NCBI GenBank assembly: GCA_964458575.1
Contig: CAYWMD010000017.1
Span: 1 to 64,000, forward strand
DNA from: CAYWMD01 sp964458575
GTDB lineage: Bacteria; Verrucomicrobiota; Verrucomicrobiia; Limisphaerales; JADLHS01
Direction of reading: 5' to 3'
DNA length: 64,000 nucleotides
In this document: piece by piece, positions 9,422-18,600 of the stretch
Layout of the letters: each line of letters opens with the position of its first letter
How positions within the stretch are numbered: the first letter of the stretch is position 1
Notes under the pieces: model-generated
Seen by the model: the letters and a program-made list of their open reading frames with translations, nothing else
Database searches by the model: none
What the model was told of the DNA's origin: nothing
Translations under genes and position numbers: made by a program

Positions 9422-9958
9422 TTAATCGCGAGCGCCGGACCGATGCCATTTTTCGAGCACGGTTGAAGCAAACGCGCGCGCGCCGGGTTCGGTGGAGAGT
9501 CGAGGGCCGGCCACGTTGAGGGTTCTGATTTGGTGGCGTTGAATGAATTGGCGTAGTTTTGTTGCCGCGGTCTCCGCGTCTCGTTCCTTCGAGAGGTGCA
9601 GGCACGGTTTGCCATGTTCAACGGCGAGTTCCCGCGTGAGCGCGGAGCCGCCCGTCAGGTTCGACGAGACGGTGAAGATTACCGTGCCGTCGGAATCGCG
9701 CACGTTCCATTCGGTCCTTTGCGGGTAGGCATCATCAGGCGTTTCCTTCAACACATAGTCCGGTTCGATCGCGCCATCTTCGGCAAGCCGCCCGCGTGGA
9801 CACCAGCCGCCGTGCGGAATGCCGTGCTCGATGGCAAAATCCAGCGCGGCGCGGTCCACGCCGGTTTGCCCGCCGGAAACGATTCGTTCAATCGGATCAA
9901 GTGGGTGCATTTTCGGCGCGACGCCCGCCGGCAGAATCCGCTTGCGCATGGTTGTCAC
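9422..9958 (-). CDS. Putative molybdenum carrier (SLOG/YpsA-like) protein
   Basis: A 178-residue cytoplasmic protein with a Rossmann-like SLOG fold. The signature is 'IERIVSGGQTGVDRAALDFA' with 'GGWCPRGRLAEDGAI' and 'GTVIFTVSSNLTGGSALT', as in proteins annotated as putative molybdenum carrier (pfam12694). The SGGQTGVDRAALD motif is a nucleotide or cofactor binding loop by analogy with lysine decarboxylase-like and DprA-type SLOG domains. It ends 14 bases before the start of the esterase gene on the same strand, so the two may be co-transcribed. Binding of molybdenum cofactor is established only for an algal relative; the role here is inferred. Confidence 0.87.
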   Translation of the reverse strand: MTTMRKRILPAGVAPKMHPLDPIERIVSGGQTGVDRAALDFAIEHGIPHGGWCPRGRLAEDGAIEPDYVLKETPDDAYPQRTEWNVRDSDGTVIFTVSSNLTGGSALTRELAVEHGKPCLHLSKERDAETAATKLRQFIQRHQIRTLNVAGPRLSTEPGARAFASTVLEKWHRSGARD

Positions 9959-9993
9959 GACCCGAGACTAAGCCGGTGTTCGATTCACGGTCA

Positions 9994-11148
9994 ATGGTTT
10001 CAGCTTGGTCGCGTTGTTTCCGGAATGCCGCTGCGGTTCGCGCCGCCTTGCCGCTCCGGACGGAGACACAGCTTGCGCGAGCTGGACGCGCGGGCATCTT
10101 CGGAAGAATCCCGACGCTTTGGGTTTTGCTGCTGGTCCCGGCTGCGCTGGGGACCGCTGGTCCAGACCGTTTCAAGTTGTCGTGGGCGCAATTGCCATCG
10201 CTCCCCGACCCGGTGGGATTCGCATCGCCATTTGCGGGAATCAGTGATGGGGCCTTGATCGTGGCCGGCGGCGCAAATTTTCCCAGCGCGATGCCGTGGG
10301 ACGGGGGACAAAAAGCCTGGTACGATTCGGTCTTCGTGCTGCCCAAACCGGAAGGAACTTGGCTGGCGGGCTTCAAACTCCCGCGCCCGGCGGCTTACGG
10401 AGTCTCCTTGACCACGCGCGGCGGCGTTCTGTGTGCTGGCGGTAGCGATGCGCGCGAGCATTTTCGCGAAGTATTCCTGCTGCGCTGGCGCGGACGCGAA
10501 ATCGTCGTGAAGTCGCTGCCGCCATTGCCCAGGCCCATGGCCTATGGTTGCGGTGCGCTGATCGGGCCGACGGTGTATCTCGCGGGCGGCAGCGAGCAAC
10601 CGGATGCGACGAACGCGATGAGAAATTTCTGGTCGCTGAATCTCGCCCGCCGCACTCCGCAATGGCAGCAACTCGACCCGTGGCCCGGCCCACCCAGGAC
10701 GCTCGCGGTGGCCGGGGCGTTCGGGGGCGACTTTTATCTGTTCAGCGGGACGGAATTGAGCGGCGATTCGCAAGGAAAACCCGTGCGCCGCTTCCTGCGC
10801 GATGCCTACCGATTCGATCCGCGCCGAGGTTGGAAACGACTCGCGGAGATGCCACGCGCTGCGGTGGCGGCTCCGTCGCCGGCAATCGAGCGAAATGATT
10901 GTCTGCTCATCGTCAGCGGGGATGACGGCAAACTCGTGGACTTCGAACCGAAGACAAAGCATCCGGGCTTTCCGCGGACGGTGCTGGCTTATGACCCGGT
11001 CAAGGATCAATGGACCACACTCGACGATTCACCACTCTCGCGGGCGACCGTTCCGGTTGTGGAATGGCGGCGGCACGCCGTGATCCCGAACGGTGAAGTG
11101 CGTCCGGGCCGGCGCACGCCGGAAGTCTGGCAGCTCGATTTGCGCTGA
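9994..11148 (+). CDS. Kelch-repeat protein (N-acetylneuraminate epimerase-like), exported
   Basis: About 384 residues from the ATG at 9994. The open frame runs further upstream, but that part is antisense to the molybdenum-carrier gene. After about 35 residues a hydrophobic stretch 'PTLWVLLLVPAALGTAG' looks like a signal peptide, so an alternative start may lie inside it. The body has repeated kelch motifs: 'GALIVAGGANFPS', 'GGVLCAGGSDAREHF', 'PTVYLAGGSEQPDATN', 'GDFYLFSGTELSGD'. This pattern resembles NanM-type sialic acid mutarotases and cyclically permuted mutarotases, which act in the periplasm. A sialidase-like gene lies in this window at about 51 kb but is far away. The mutarotase activity is inferred. 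Confidence 0.72.
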   Translation: MVSAWSRCFRNAAAVRAALPLRTETQLARAGRAGIFGRIPTLWVLLLVPAALGTAGPDRFKLSWAQLPSLPDPVGFASPFAGISDGALIVAGGANFPSAMPWDGGQKAWYDSVFVLPKPEGTWLAGFKLPRPAAYGVSLTTRGGVLCAGGSDAREHFREVFLLRWRGREIVVKSLPPLPRPMAYGCGALIGPTVYLAGGSEQPDATNAMRNFWSLNLARRTPQWQQLDPWPGPPRTLAVAGAFGGDFYLFSGTELSGDSQGKPVRRFLRDAYRFDPRRGWKRLAEMPRAAVAAPSPAIERNDCLLIVSGDDGKLVDFEPKTKHPGFPRTVLAYDPVKDQWTTLDDSPLSRATVPVVEWRRHAVIPNGEVRPGRRTPEVWQLDLR

Positions 11149-11282
11149 GGGGAAGCCTGCGTGGGCCGCTGACACATGGCATTTGCCTTTCCGCACAACG
11201 TGCTTCAAACTTTTTGTGTCGGCCAACCAGCGGTTGGGCCTTGATTTTCCGGAGTTGTGCCGACCGCCGAACCCGATGACGC

Positions 11283-11669
11283 ATGGCAAATGATTTGAGC
11301 AACATCACCGACTCGCTGGGATTGGAAAAGTTCCAGCGCCACATTTTTTTGTGCGCGGATCAGAGCGAGCCGATGTGCGCGCCGAAGGAAAGCGGGCTGG
11401 GGTCGTGGGAGTTCCTCAAGCGGCGGTTGAAGGAACTCGGACTGGTCGGCGCTCAACCGTTGGTGTATCGCACCAAGGCCAATTGCCTTCGCGTTTGCGC
11501 GCGCGGGCCGATTGCGGTCGTTTACCCGGAAGGCGTGTGGTATCACTCGTGCACGCCGGAAGTCCTGGAGCGGATTATTCAGGAGCACCTCGTCCGCGGC
11601 AAGGTAGTTGAGGAATTTGCGTTTGCCCGAAACGACCTGGGAACAAATCGAAAATCGGAAGCTGAATGA
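11283..11669 (+). CDS. Thioredoxin-like [2Fe-2S] ferredoxin
   Basis: A 128-residue protein of the thioredoxin-like ferredoxin family, an electron carrier in the cytoplasm. The four cluster cysteines are C24, C32, C68 and C72, spaced C-x7-C-x35-C-x3-C, in 'IFLCADQSEPMC' and 'NCLRVCARGPIAVVYPEGVWY', the standard pattern for the family. The length is also usual. Its stop codon overlaps the start of the following alpha/beta hydrolase gene by 4 bases (ATGA), so the two are translationally coupled, although no functional link between them is obvious. Confidence 0.92.
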   Translation: MANDLSNITDSLGLEKFQRHIFLCADQSEPMCAPKESGLGSWEFLKRRLKELGLVGAQPLVYRTKANCLRVCARGPIAVVYPEGVWYHSCTPEVLERIIQEHLVRGKVVEEFAFARNDLGTNRKSEAE

Positions 11670-14050
11670 AGATATTTCCGACCTGTTTCAAGACCGGCCT
11701 GAACGTGCTGGCCCTCATCGCGATTCAGTCAGTCGCGCGGGCGGACGACGCGGCGACACTTCCGGGCACGCAACGGCTCACTGCCACCGGCAGCCGGTCC
11801 GCGGAAATGCTCGCCGGGATTGACCAGTTCCTCGCGCGGGAGATCGCGCGGTCCGTCACGAACCGGGCGGTGTTCTGGCAACGCGACTTCTCATCGCCGG
11901 CGGCCTACGAAAAATCCGTCGCGCCGAATCGGGAGCGCTTCCGGAAAATCATCGGCGCGGTGGATGAACGGTTGCCGCTGCCGGCGCTGGAATTTGTCGG
12001 CCGCACCGACCGCCCGGCGAAGATCGCGGAGGCTGAATCGTATGAAGTCTGGGCGGTGCGTTGGCCGGTGTTTGACGGCGTGTTCGGCGAAGGACTGTGG
12101 GTTCGCCCCAAAACTCCGGCGACGGCTTGCGTCGTAGCCATCCCGGATGCGGACCAGACGCCGGAGATGTTGCTGGGCCTTGCACCCGGCCTCAAACCGG
12201 AGCGGCAATTCGCGCGGCGATTGGCCGAACAGGGTTGCGAGGTTCTCGTTCCCGTGCTGATTAATCGTGACGATGCGTGGTCCGGCAGTCCGGTCATCAA
12301 GCGTTTTACCAACCAGCCGCATCGCGAATGGATTTATCGGCAGGCGTTTGAGATGGGACGACACATCATCGGTTATGAAGTTCAGAAGGTGTTGGCGGCG
12401 GTGGATTGGTTTGAAAACGAATCGGTCCAAAGTCCAAAGTCCAAAGTTCAAGGGGCCAAGATCGGCGTGGCTGGCTATGGCGAGGGTGGATTGATTGCCT
12501 TTTATGCGGCGGCGCTGGACCCGCGCATTGATGCCTCGCTGGTCAGCGGCTATTTCGACTCGCGCCAGCGCCTCTGGGCCGAACCGGTTTATCGGAATGT
12601 TTTCAGTTTGTTACGGGAGTTTGGCGACGCGGAAGTGGCGAGCTTGATTGCGCCGCGCGCGTTGATTGTCGAATACAGCGATGTTCCCCAGGTGGATGGT
12701 CCGCCCAGGTCGCGGGAAGGTCGCAGCGGGGCTGCGCCGGGGAGACTGACAACGCCAACCTACGATTCGGTGGAGGCGGAATTTGATCGGGCGCGTGCGT
12801 TGGTGAAGGCAGGGGAGTTCAAAACGTTTGACGGCTTCAACCTGATCACGGGAACGGAGGGCCGGGCGACCGGACCGATGTCCGACCGATCTTTGAGGGA
12901 ATTGTTGCGGGCGCTGGGTTTGGCGATTGATCAGGTGAAGCAACCCGGGCCGGCGCTGGAGACAGACGGGAAACATCTCGATCTGACGGAACGGCAGCAT
13001 CGTCAGGTCGCGGAACTGGTAGATTACACGCAGAAGCTTTACCGCGAATCGGAGCGCGCCCGAAACGATTTCTTTTGGAAGAACCTCAAGACGGAATCGG
13101 TCGGGACTTTTACGAATTCGACCCGGCCGTTGCGGGATTATTATCGTGACGGAATCATCGGCGCGCTTACCAACGCAACGATTCCTGCCAATCCGCGCAG
13201 CCGCAGATTCGTGCAAGGTGCCCGGTGGACGGGCTACGACGTGATGCTGGACGTTTTCCCCGGCGTGTTCGCATCGGGCTACCTGCTGTTGCCGAACGAT
13301 CTCAAACCCGGCGAACGCCGACCGGTGGTGGTGTGCCAGCATGGGTTGGAAGGCACCCCCGAAGACCTCATCATCGAAAGCCCGCGCAGCGAAGGTTTCC
13401 ACATTTACCGGGCGTTTGCCGCGCGGCTGGCCGACCGCGGGTTCGTGGTTTTCGCGCCGCAAAATCCGTATCGCGGCGATGACGCGTTCCGGCAACTGCA
13501 ACGCAAGGCCAATCCCCTGGGCACATCCCTGTTTGCCATCATCACGGCGCAGCACAATCGCATTCTCGACTGGTTGGGCGAACAGCCGTTTGTGGATCCA
13601 GGGCGCATCGGTTTTTATGGGTTGTCCTACGGCGGCAACACGGCGATGCATGTGCCGCCGTTGCTGGACCGGTATGCCCTTGCGATTTGCTCGGCGAGTT
13701 TTAACCAGTGGATACACAAGATGGTGGCGGTGGATTATGCGGGCAGCTTCATGTATGTGTCCGAATACGAAATGTTCGAATTCAACCTCGGCAACACGTT
13801 CAGTCATGCGGAGCTGGCCGCGTTGATTGCGCCCCGGCCGTTCATGGTGGAACGCGGACACCGCGACCCGGTGGGCACGGACGAGTGGGTGAGTTACGAA
13901 TACGCGAAAGTCCGGTGGCTCTACAATCAGCTTGGACTGGGTTCAACCACGAAGCTCGAATTCTTCGATGGCGGCCACGAGATCCACGGCGTGGGCACGT
14001 TTGATTTTCTGCACGAACACTTGAACTGGCCGAAGCCGGATGGCAAGTGA
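11666..14050 (+). CDS. Tandem alpha/beta hydrolase, first domain lacking the nucleophile
   Basis: A 794-residue protein with a weak signal peptide (about residues 1-22, ending near SVARA) and two dienelactone-hydrolase/acetylxylan-esterase-like domains. The C-terminal domain is complete: nucleophile elbow G-L-S-Y-G-G with Ser about residue 654 and a histidine about residue 771 in 'FFDGGHEIHG'. In the N-terminal domain the matching elbow is G-Y-G-E-G-G at about residue 270, so Gly replaces the Ser and that domain is probably not catalytic. A run of four 7-bp repeats (12425-12452) encodes a linker just before this elbow. The gene is coupled to the ferredoxin gene upstream. Probably a secreted esterase; the substrate is unknown. 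Confidence 0.82.
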   Translation: MKIFPTCFKTGLNVLALIAIQSVARADDAATLPGTQRLTATGSRSAEMLAGIDQFLAREIARSVTNRAVFWQRDFSSPAAYEKSVAPNRERFRKIIGAVDERLPLPALEFVGRTDRPAKIAEAESYEVWAVRWPVFDGVFGEGLWVRPKTPATACVVAIPDADQTPEMLLGLAPGLKPERQFARRLAEQGCEVLVPVLINRDDAWSGSPVIKRFTNQPHREWIYRQAFEMGRHIIGYEVQKVLAAVDWFENESVQSPKSKVQGAKIGVAGYGEGGLIAFYAAALDPRIDASLVSGYFDSRQRLWAEPVYRNVFSLLREFGDAEVASLIAPRALIVEYSDVPQVDGPPRSREGRSGAAPGRLTTPTYDSVEAEFDRARALVKAGEFKTFDGFNLITGTEGRATGPMSDRSLRELLRALGLAIDQVKQPGPALETDGKHLDLTERQHRQVAELVDYTQKLYRESERARNDFFWKNLKTESVGTFTNSTRPLRDYYRDGIIGALTNATIPANPRSRRFVQGARWTGYDVMLDVFPGVFASGYLLLPNDLKPGERRPVVVCQHGLEGTPEDLIIESPRSEGFHIYRAFAARLADRGFVVFAPQNPYRGDDAFRQLQRKANPLGTSLFAIITAQHNRILDWLGEQPFVDPGRIGFYGLSYGGNTAMHVPPLLDRYALAICSASFNQWIHKMVAVDYAGSFMYVSEYEMFEFNLGNTFSHAELAALIAPRPFMVERGHRDPVGTDEWVSYEYAKVRWLYNQLGLGSTTKLEFFDGGHEIHGVGTFDFLHEHLNWPKPDGK
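12425..12452. repeat. Heptanucleotide repeat inside a hydrolase gene
   Basis: Three perfect copies of GTCCAAA followed by the variant GTTCAAG lie in tandem within the hydrolase gene. Because 7 is not a multiple of 3, the repeat is read in successive frames and encodes SVQSPKSKVQ without breaking the frame. Similar degenerate 7-bp periodic tracts occur at about 20.33-20.40, 35.76 and 48.34 kb. Confidence 0.85.
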
Positions 14051-14179
14051 TTCAGGCCGCCAAGCGGCACCCGGGGACGATGGCCTTGAGCTTGCACCAA
14101 CGCCGTCAACCGTTCCTGCGCCTGCAACCCCGCAACCGCTCAATCGAATGTTGGGTCACATTTCAGCTTGGACACCATA

Positions 14180-14207
14180 TTGACGAACGATAAATCCCGA
14201 CTAAAGT
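14180..14207 (+). promoter_or_regulatory. Possible sigma70-type promoter for the DUF2975 gene
   Basis: TTGACG at 14180-14185 and TAAAGT at 14202-14207 are separated by 16 bases and lie just ahead of the ATG at 14226. The -35 box matches 5 of 6 consensus positions and the -10 box 4 of 6. This is a pattern match only; the leader would be very short. Confidence 0.3.
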
Positions 14208-14225
14208 GGCCGCGCATAATCACGT

Positions 14226-14702
14226 ATGAAAAAGGGCTCAGCGATATTTCTTCAGGTCGTCATTGTGCTCGTCGGCATGGGCGCACTGGCCCTCATGCTC
14301 TGGGAGCCACACGTCGAGGGCCGGAACGCGCATGCCACACTCTTTGAGATCTATTTCAAAGATCCCTTTCTCGCGTATGCGTACGTTGCCTCCATCGCCT
14401 TCTTTGTGGCGCTCTACCAGGCATTCAAAGTGTTGGGCTACTCCAGACAAAACAAAGTATTCACGCCCGAGGCGGTGAAGGCGTTGCGGACGATAAAATT
14501 CTGTGCGATTGCCATCATCGGATTTGTTGTGGGAGCCGAGATTTTCATCATGCTGCAAACGGGTGAAGATCGGGCCGGTGGGGTTTTCATGGGCATCCTG
14601 ATCGCATTCGGCTCGGTCGTTGTTGCCGCGGCGGCGGCGGTGTTTGAACGAATTCTGCAACAGGCCGTGGACCTGAAGTCCGAGAACGATCTGACCGTGT
14701 AA
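14226..14702 (+). CDS. DUF2975 membrane protein
   Basis: A 158-residue integral membrane protein with four hydrophobic segments (about residues 7-25, 48-66, 90-110 and 120-140), the usual layout of DUF2975 (YoaS-like) proteins. A charged loop 'GYSRQNKVFTPEAVKALRTIK' links segments 2 and 3 and matches the family's conserved 'F-x-x-x-x-V-x-x-L-R-x-I' pattern. In many bacteria a small helix-turn-helix gene accompanies DUF2975; none is seen here. Function is unknown. It stands alone, convergent with the metallopeptidase gene (25 bases between ends). Confidence 0.8.
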   Translation: MKKGSAIFLQVVIVLVGMGALALMLWEPHVEGRNAHATLFEIYFKDPFLAYAYVASIAFFVALYQAFKVLGYSRQNKVFTPEAVKALRTIKFCAIAIIGFVVGAEIFIMLQTGEDRAGGVFMGILIAFGSVVVAAAAAVFERILQQAVDLKSENDLTV

Positions 14703-14727
14703 GCAACCCGCCCGAACAAGCACGGCA

Positions 14728-15633
14728 CTAATTCCCCGCCGTCCTCAGCTCCAGGATGAACTTCTCCCACTTCTTCTGGAAAGTGACCATGTCCTTCTCC
14801 CCGAGCACCCGCTGCAACGTCTTGTAGCCCGTCGGATCACCCTTCACGTTCGCCACGAACTCGCGATAGAACTTCGCCAGCAGCCCCTGCTCCTGAAGGT
14901 AATAACAGAGATACCGCGCCTGCGCGTAATGCTGATTGTAATTCGGATTGTTGTTGCCCCCGTAAAACGCCTCGTCGGACGTGGCGGTCAATTGCTCGAA
15001 CGAAATCAATTTCTTGTCCTTGATCGCCTGCTCCAGCGCCTTGTAACGCCAGTTGATCCTGCCATGGATGCGCCCGTTCTTGGTGGACGACGCTTCGTAG
15101 AGCGACGCCAGCCCCTCGTTGAACCACGCCGGGCACTCCGGAAAATTCGCGCGCATGAACGGATGCACGATCTCATGCACCAACGTACCGCCGCCCGTCG
15201 CGATGTTCATCACCAGCGCGCGATGCTGCGCCGAGTAATAACCGAACGGCGTCGTGGGCGTGTCCCCAAACAGCCGCCACGCGTGATTCGTGTAACTCTC
15301 GCGGTCCGCAAACAGCCAGATGTCAATGATCTCGGCCGGGTCACGCTGGAAATACTCCTGCTTCAACTGATCCACCGCCCACTTGACCGTGTTGGTGGCG
15401 CGCGCGTGAACCATCCTGGGCGCTTCATCCCCAATGACGACAAACGGCGGTTGCACCACGACCACAAAACCCGCGGGCACACGCTGATTCAACTCCGCCA
15501 AATGATTCGACCAAACGGTCCGTTCCTCCGCGCGCAACACGGCAATGCTCAGGAGGAAGAAAAGCGTGGCCAAGCCGTGGAACGACTGCCGATGAAAATT
15601 GCCAATAGGCTTGATTTCCCTCTTCGTCTTCAT
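14728..15633 (-). CDS. Exported HExxH metallopeptidase (DUF1570/peptidase MA-like)
   Basis: A 301-residue secreted zinc peptidase. The N-terminus (MKTKREIKPIGNFHRQSFHG, then LATLFFLLSIAVLRAEE) is a signal peptide. The catalytic motif is H153-E-I-V-H157, and 'WFNEGLASLYE' supplies the third zinc ligand E173, 16 residues after the second His: the gluzincin arrangement seen in DUF1570/peptidase MA families. A tyrosine-rich C-terminal region ('NYNQHYAQARYLCYYLQ') is also typical of the group. It lies 40 bases downstream of the TIR-WD40-GTPase gene on the same strand and could be transcribed with it, though an exported peptidase is not an obvious partner. The proteolytic substrate is unknown. Confidence 0.82.
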   Translation of the reverse strand: MKTKREIKPIGNFHRQSFHGLATLFFLLSIAVLRAEERTVWSNHLAELNQRVPAGFVVVVQPPFVVIGDEAPRMVHARATNTVKWAVDQLKQEYFQRDPAEIIDIWLFADRESYTNHAWRLFGDTPTTPFGYYSAQHRALVMNIATGGGTLVHEIVHPFMRANFPECPAWFNEGLASLYEASSTKNGRIHGRINWRYKALEQAIKDKKLISFEQLTATSDEAFYGGNNNPNYNQHYAQARYLCYYLQEQGLLAKFYREFVANVKGDPTGYKTLQRVLGEKDMVTFQKKWEKFILELRTAGN

Positions 15634-15673
15634 GGCGATGATTTGAACAGACGTAGTTCCGGATGGGATTGCA

Positions 15674-18600
15674 TTAGAGCAAACCCAACACCTTCTTCCG
15701 CCAGTTCTGCACGCTCACCGCGTCGAACCGCTCGCCTGCGAAGACGATCTGCCTCCCCGTCCTCCCGCCGGCGCTTTCGCGTTTGAGGTAGGCGCTCACA
15801 TCCATCCAGCGGATTTCGCCATCCGACGTGCGGATGACCAGCATGACGGCGTAAGCCTGCTGCTGCCAGTAATCGGCCCAGCGCGAGTTCTTGATCTGAA
15901 ACACCTCCGCGCCATCGCGCCGGCGTTTCTTTAGGTAGGAGTCGCCGGACTTGAGTTGCACATAGAGCCGCTTCCCGGAGGCACGGCCCAGGTCGTCCTT
16001 GAACTCGATCTCGCCGTCAATCCCGTGATCGCTGTTCGTGTAGCCGCGATAGATTTGCCCGGCTTCGGCCACGATAAATCCCGTGTGATGCACCGCCAGC
16101 AATTCGCGGCTCTCGTTGTCAATCACCGCCTGCCCTTCGCTCTGCATCTCGCGCACCTGCTCCTTCACCGCCGGCGACTCGAACTTCTCCTCGATCACAT
16201 CACGTAGGAGGATTGGTTTGCCGCAATCCGGACAGAACACCTTCCCCTTGCCGCCGGGAGCCAGCGCCTTGGCGATCTTCGCCTGGTCGTCAAAAGCCTG
16301 CCCGAAGGCATCGCACTTCTTGTCCCCGCAGAAATAACGCCTCAGCCGCACCACGTTTTGCGCGTGCTGCATGAGGTGATCATGCACATAACGCAAGAAC
16401 AGCACCCGGGAGTTTCCGTCCACATCCGGCTCAAAATAAGCCTCCAGCCGCGAGCTGCCCTCGGCTTCCCGCGTCAGCGTGAATCCCAGCTTCGTTCCGG
16501 TCTGCGTCTTGAAATCCGCCGCCGACTTCCAGAGGTCCGTGCTCTGAAACGCCACCGTGTGTTGCAACCGCACCACCAGCGTCGCGTAGATGTCGTCCGC
16601 CGGACCATCGAAGCGATACGTCACCAACACACTGGGGTGACTCGGTTGTTCTTTCCGCTCGCGCCGGAAGTAGCTCGGGAAGGTCAGCATCGCCGAGCCA
16701 TCGCAAGGTTGACGCAGACACCACGCCCGGCTGACAAAAGTCTCCAGCAAAGTGCGCAACACCACCGCCTCGTCCTCGCGCGGCAGCCGTTTGAAGTCCT
16801 GGTAATCCAAATCCCCGGCCAGCAATTCGTCCTCGCGGATGCAGCCCAACTCCTGCGGATGCTTCCGCACCTTGCGCACAACGGCGGCGGCGTAGCGGCT
16901 GAGCACCTCGGGCCGCAGCAGGATAAAGCCGCCAAAGTCCAATCGCTGGATTATGCCCGGCCCGGCCAGCAGGCTCACCACCGCCTCCAACTCCGCCAAT
17001 TCGAAATTCGTGTCGCGCAGCGTCATCTCCATCCGCTGCTTCAATTCGGCCAGGCGGATCAGGACGAGGCCGGTGTCGCGCAGGCTCAGGATTTCCTGCT
17101 TCAACCGGTGATAGAGCGCGGGCGACGTTGTTTCCGGGATACTCTTCCAATCAATGGCCTTCACGATGGCTTCGCGGAGTTGGTCGCAACCCTTTCCGGT
17201 CTTCGCGCTCGTCTCTTGCAGCGGACCGAGGAAGCCACGTTCCTTCATGAACTTCTTCATGCTGCCGGCGCTGACCACGAGGCCGCCGCGATCAATGCGC
17301 GCGGCAGCGAGCAGTTTGGCAAACGGCTTCCGCGCCGCTTTCTGGAGGTCGCGATCCCAATGCCCCAGCCCCTCAAACGGATTTTCGTTCTGTGGATTGA
17401 AAACCAGCACAGCCGCCGCCGTGTCGTCCATGAAGAGCTGATGCACCAGCCGATAATCCACCTGTCCCGCGAAATCCCACAGCCAGATTTCGCGCTCCAC
17501 GCCAGCTTTCTTCTGCTCGTGACCCAATGGCCAGTGAGTCGCCCAAGCGCCGTCGGTGGACGGAATCGGTTTGTCGTCCTGGACCTTGATGCCGTGGGCG
17601 AGGTAGTTAGAAAGCCCTGTCTTGCCCACACCACTCTCGCCCACGAGCAGCACTTTGGCGTTCGTGTATTGGACCTGTTCTGGTGTCGGCGGGAAGACGC
17701 TGGTTACTTTGGCCTTGGGTAAGACATAATCCGCTAGATTCCATAGGCGGACCGTGGAATCCCAAGAAGCGGAAATTGCAGACTTGCCATCTGGGCTAAA
17801 ATTGACCGAATAAACACCCCTCTCGTGCCCCCGAAACACTTTCACGCAATGGCCTGTCTTCAAATCCCAGAGGCGGACCGTTTTGTCTCCAGAACAAGAA
17901 ATCAGGTGGTGGCCGTTCGCACTCACTGAGACTCCATGCACAACGTCCGAATGGCCCTCTAAAACTCGTAGGCAACGTCCAGTTTTAAGCTCCCATACTA
18001 TAATTGTTTTATCATACGAACCCGATAATACGTAACGACCTTCGGGACTGAAACAAACGCACTCGACGCTTCCTGTGTGTCCGGTAAATTCATGTATGCA
18101 CTCTTCTTTGTTCGTCTCCCAAAGATGGACCTTCCTGTCCGACGCCCCAGATAGAGCGTGTCGCCCGTCTTGGCTAAGGTCGACGGCATAAATCATAGTT
18201 AGAGGCAAATCCCATTCGTAAAGCCATTTTCCTTTTTCAACATCCCAGAGTTTTATTGTTCCATCACCGCCTCCAGAAATTGCCGAACGTCCGTCCTTGC
18301 TGAATTTTACACTGTAAACGGTTGACTTATGCCCCCTCAACTTGCGTAAGCATTTCCCGCTTCCAACGTCCCAAAGGTAAATAGGTTTGTCTCCAGAACC
18401 GGAGAGCGCAAGTCGGCCATCGGCACTTAGAGCCACACTCTTGATGCTGTTGGTGTGTCCCTTAAAAACACGAACACACTTGCCAGTATTGATATCCCAA
18501 AGTTGTAGCGTTCGATCCCATGAGCCGGAGAGTGCATGCTGACCGTCGGTGCTAAAGACGGCGGAGTTCACGAAGTCACGATGGCCGGTGTAAATTCGAA

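Noticed and set aside
9796..9993. Upstream extension of the kelch protein
   Set aside because: The 66 extra codons are antisense to the molybdenum-carrier gene and Arg-rich without a signal peptide.
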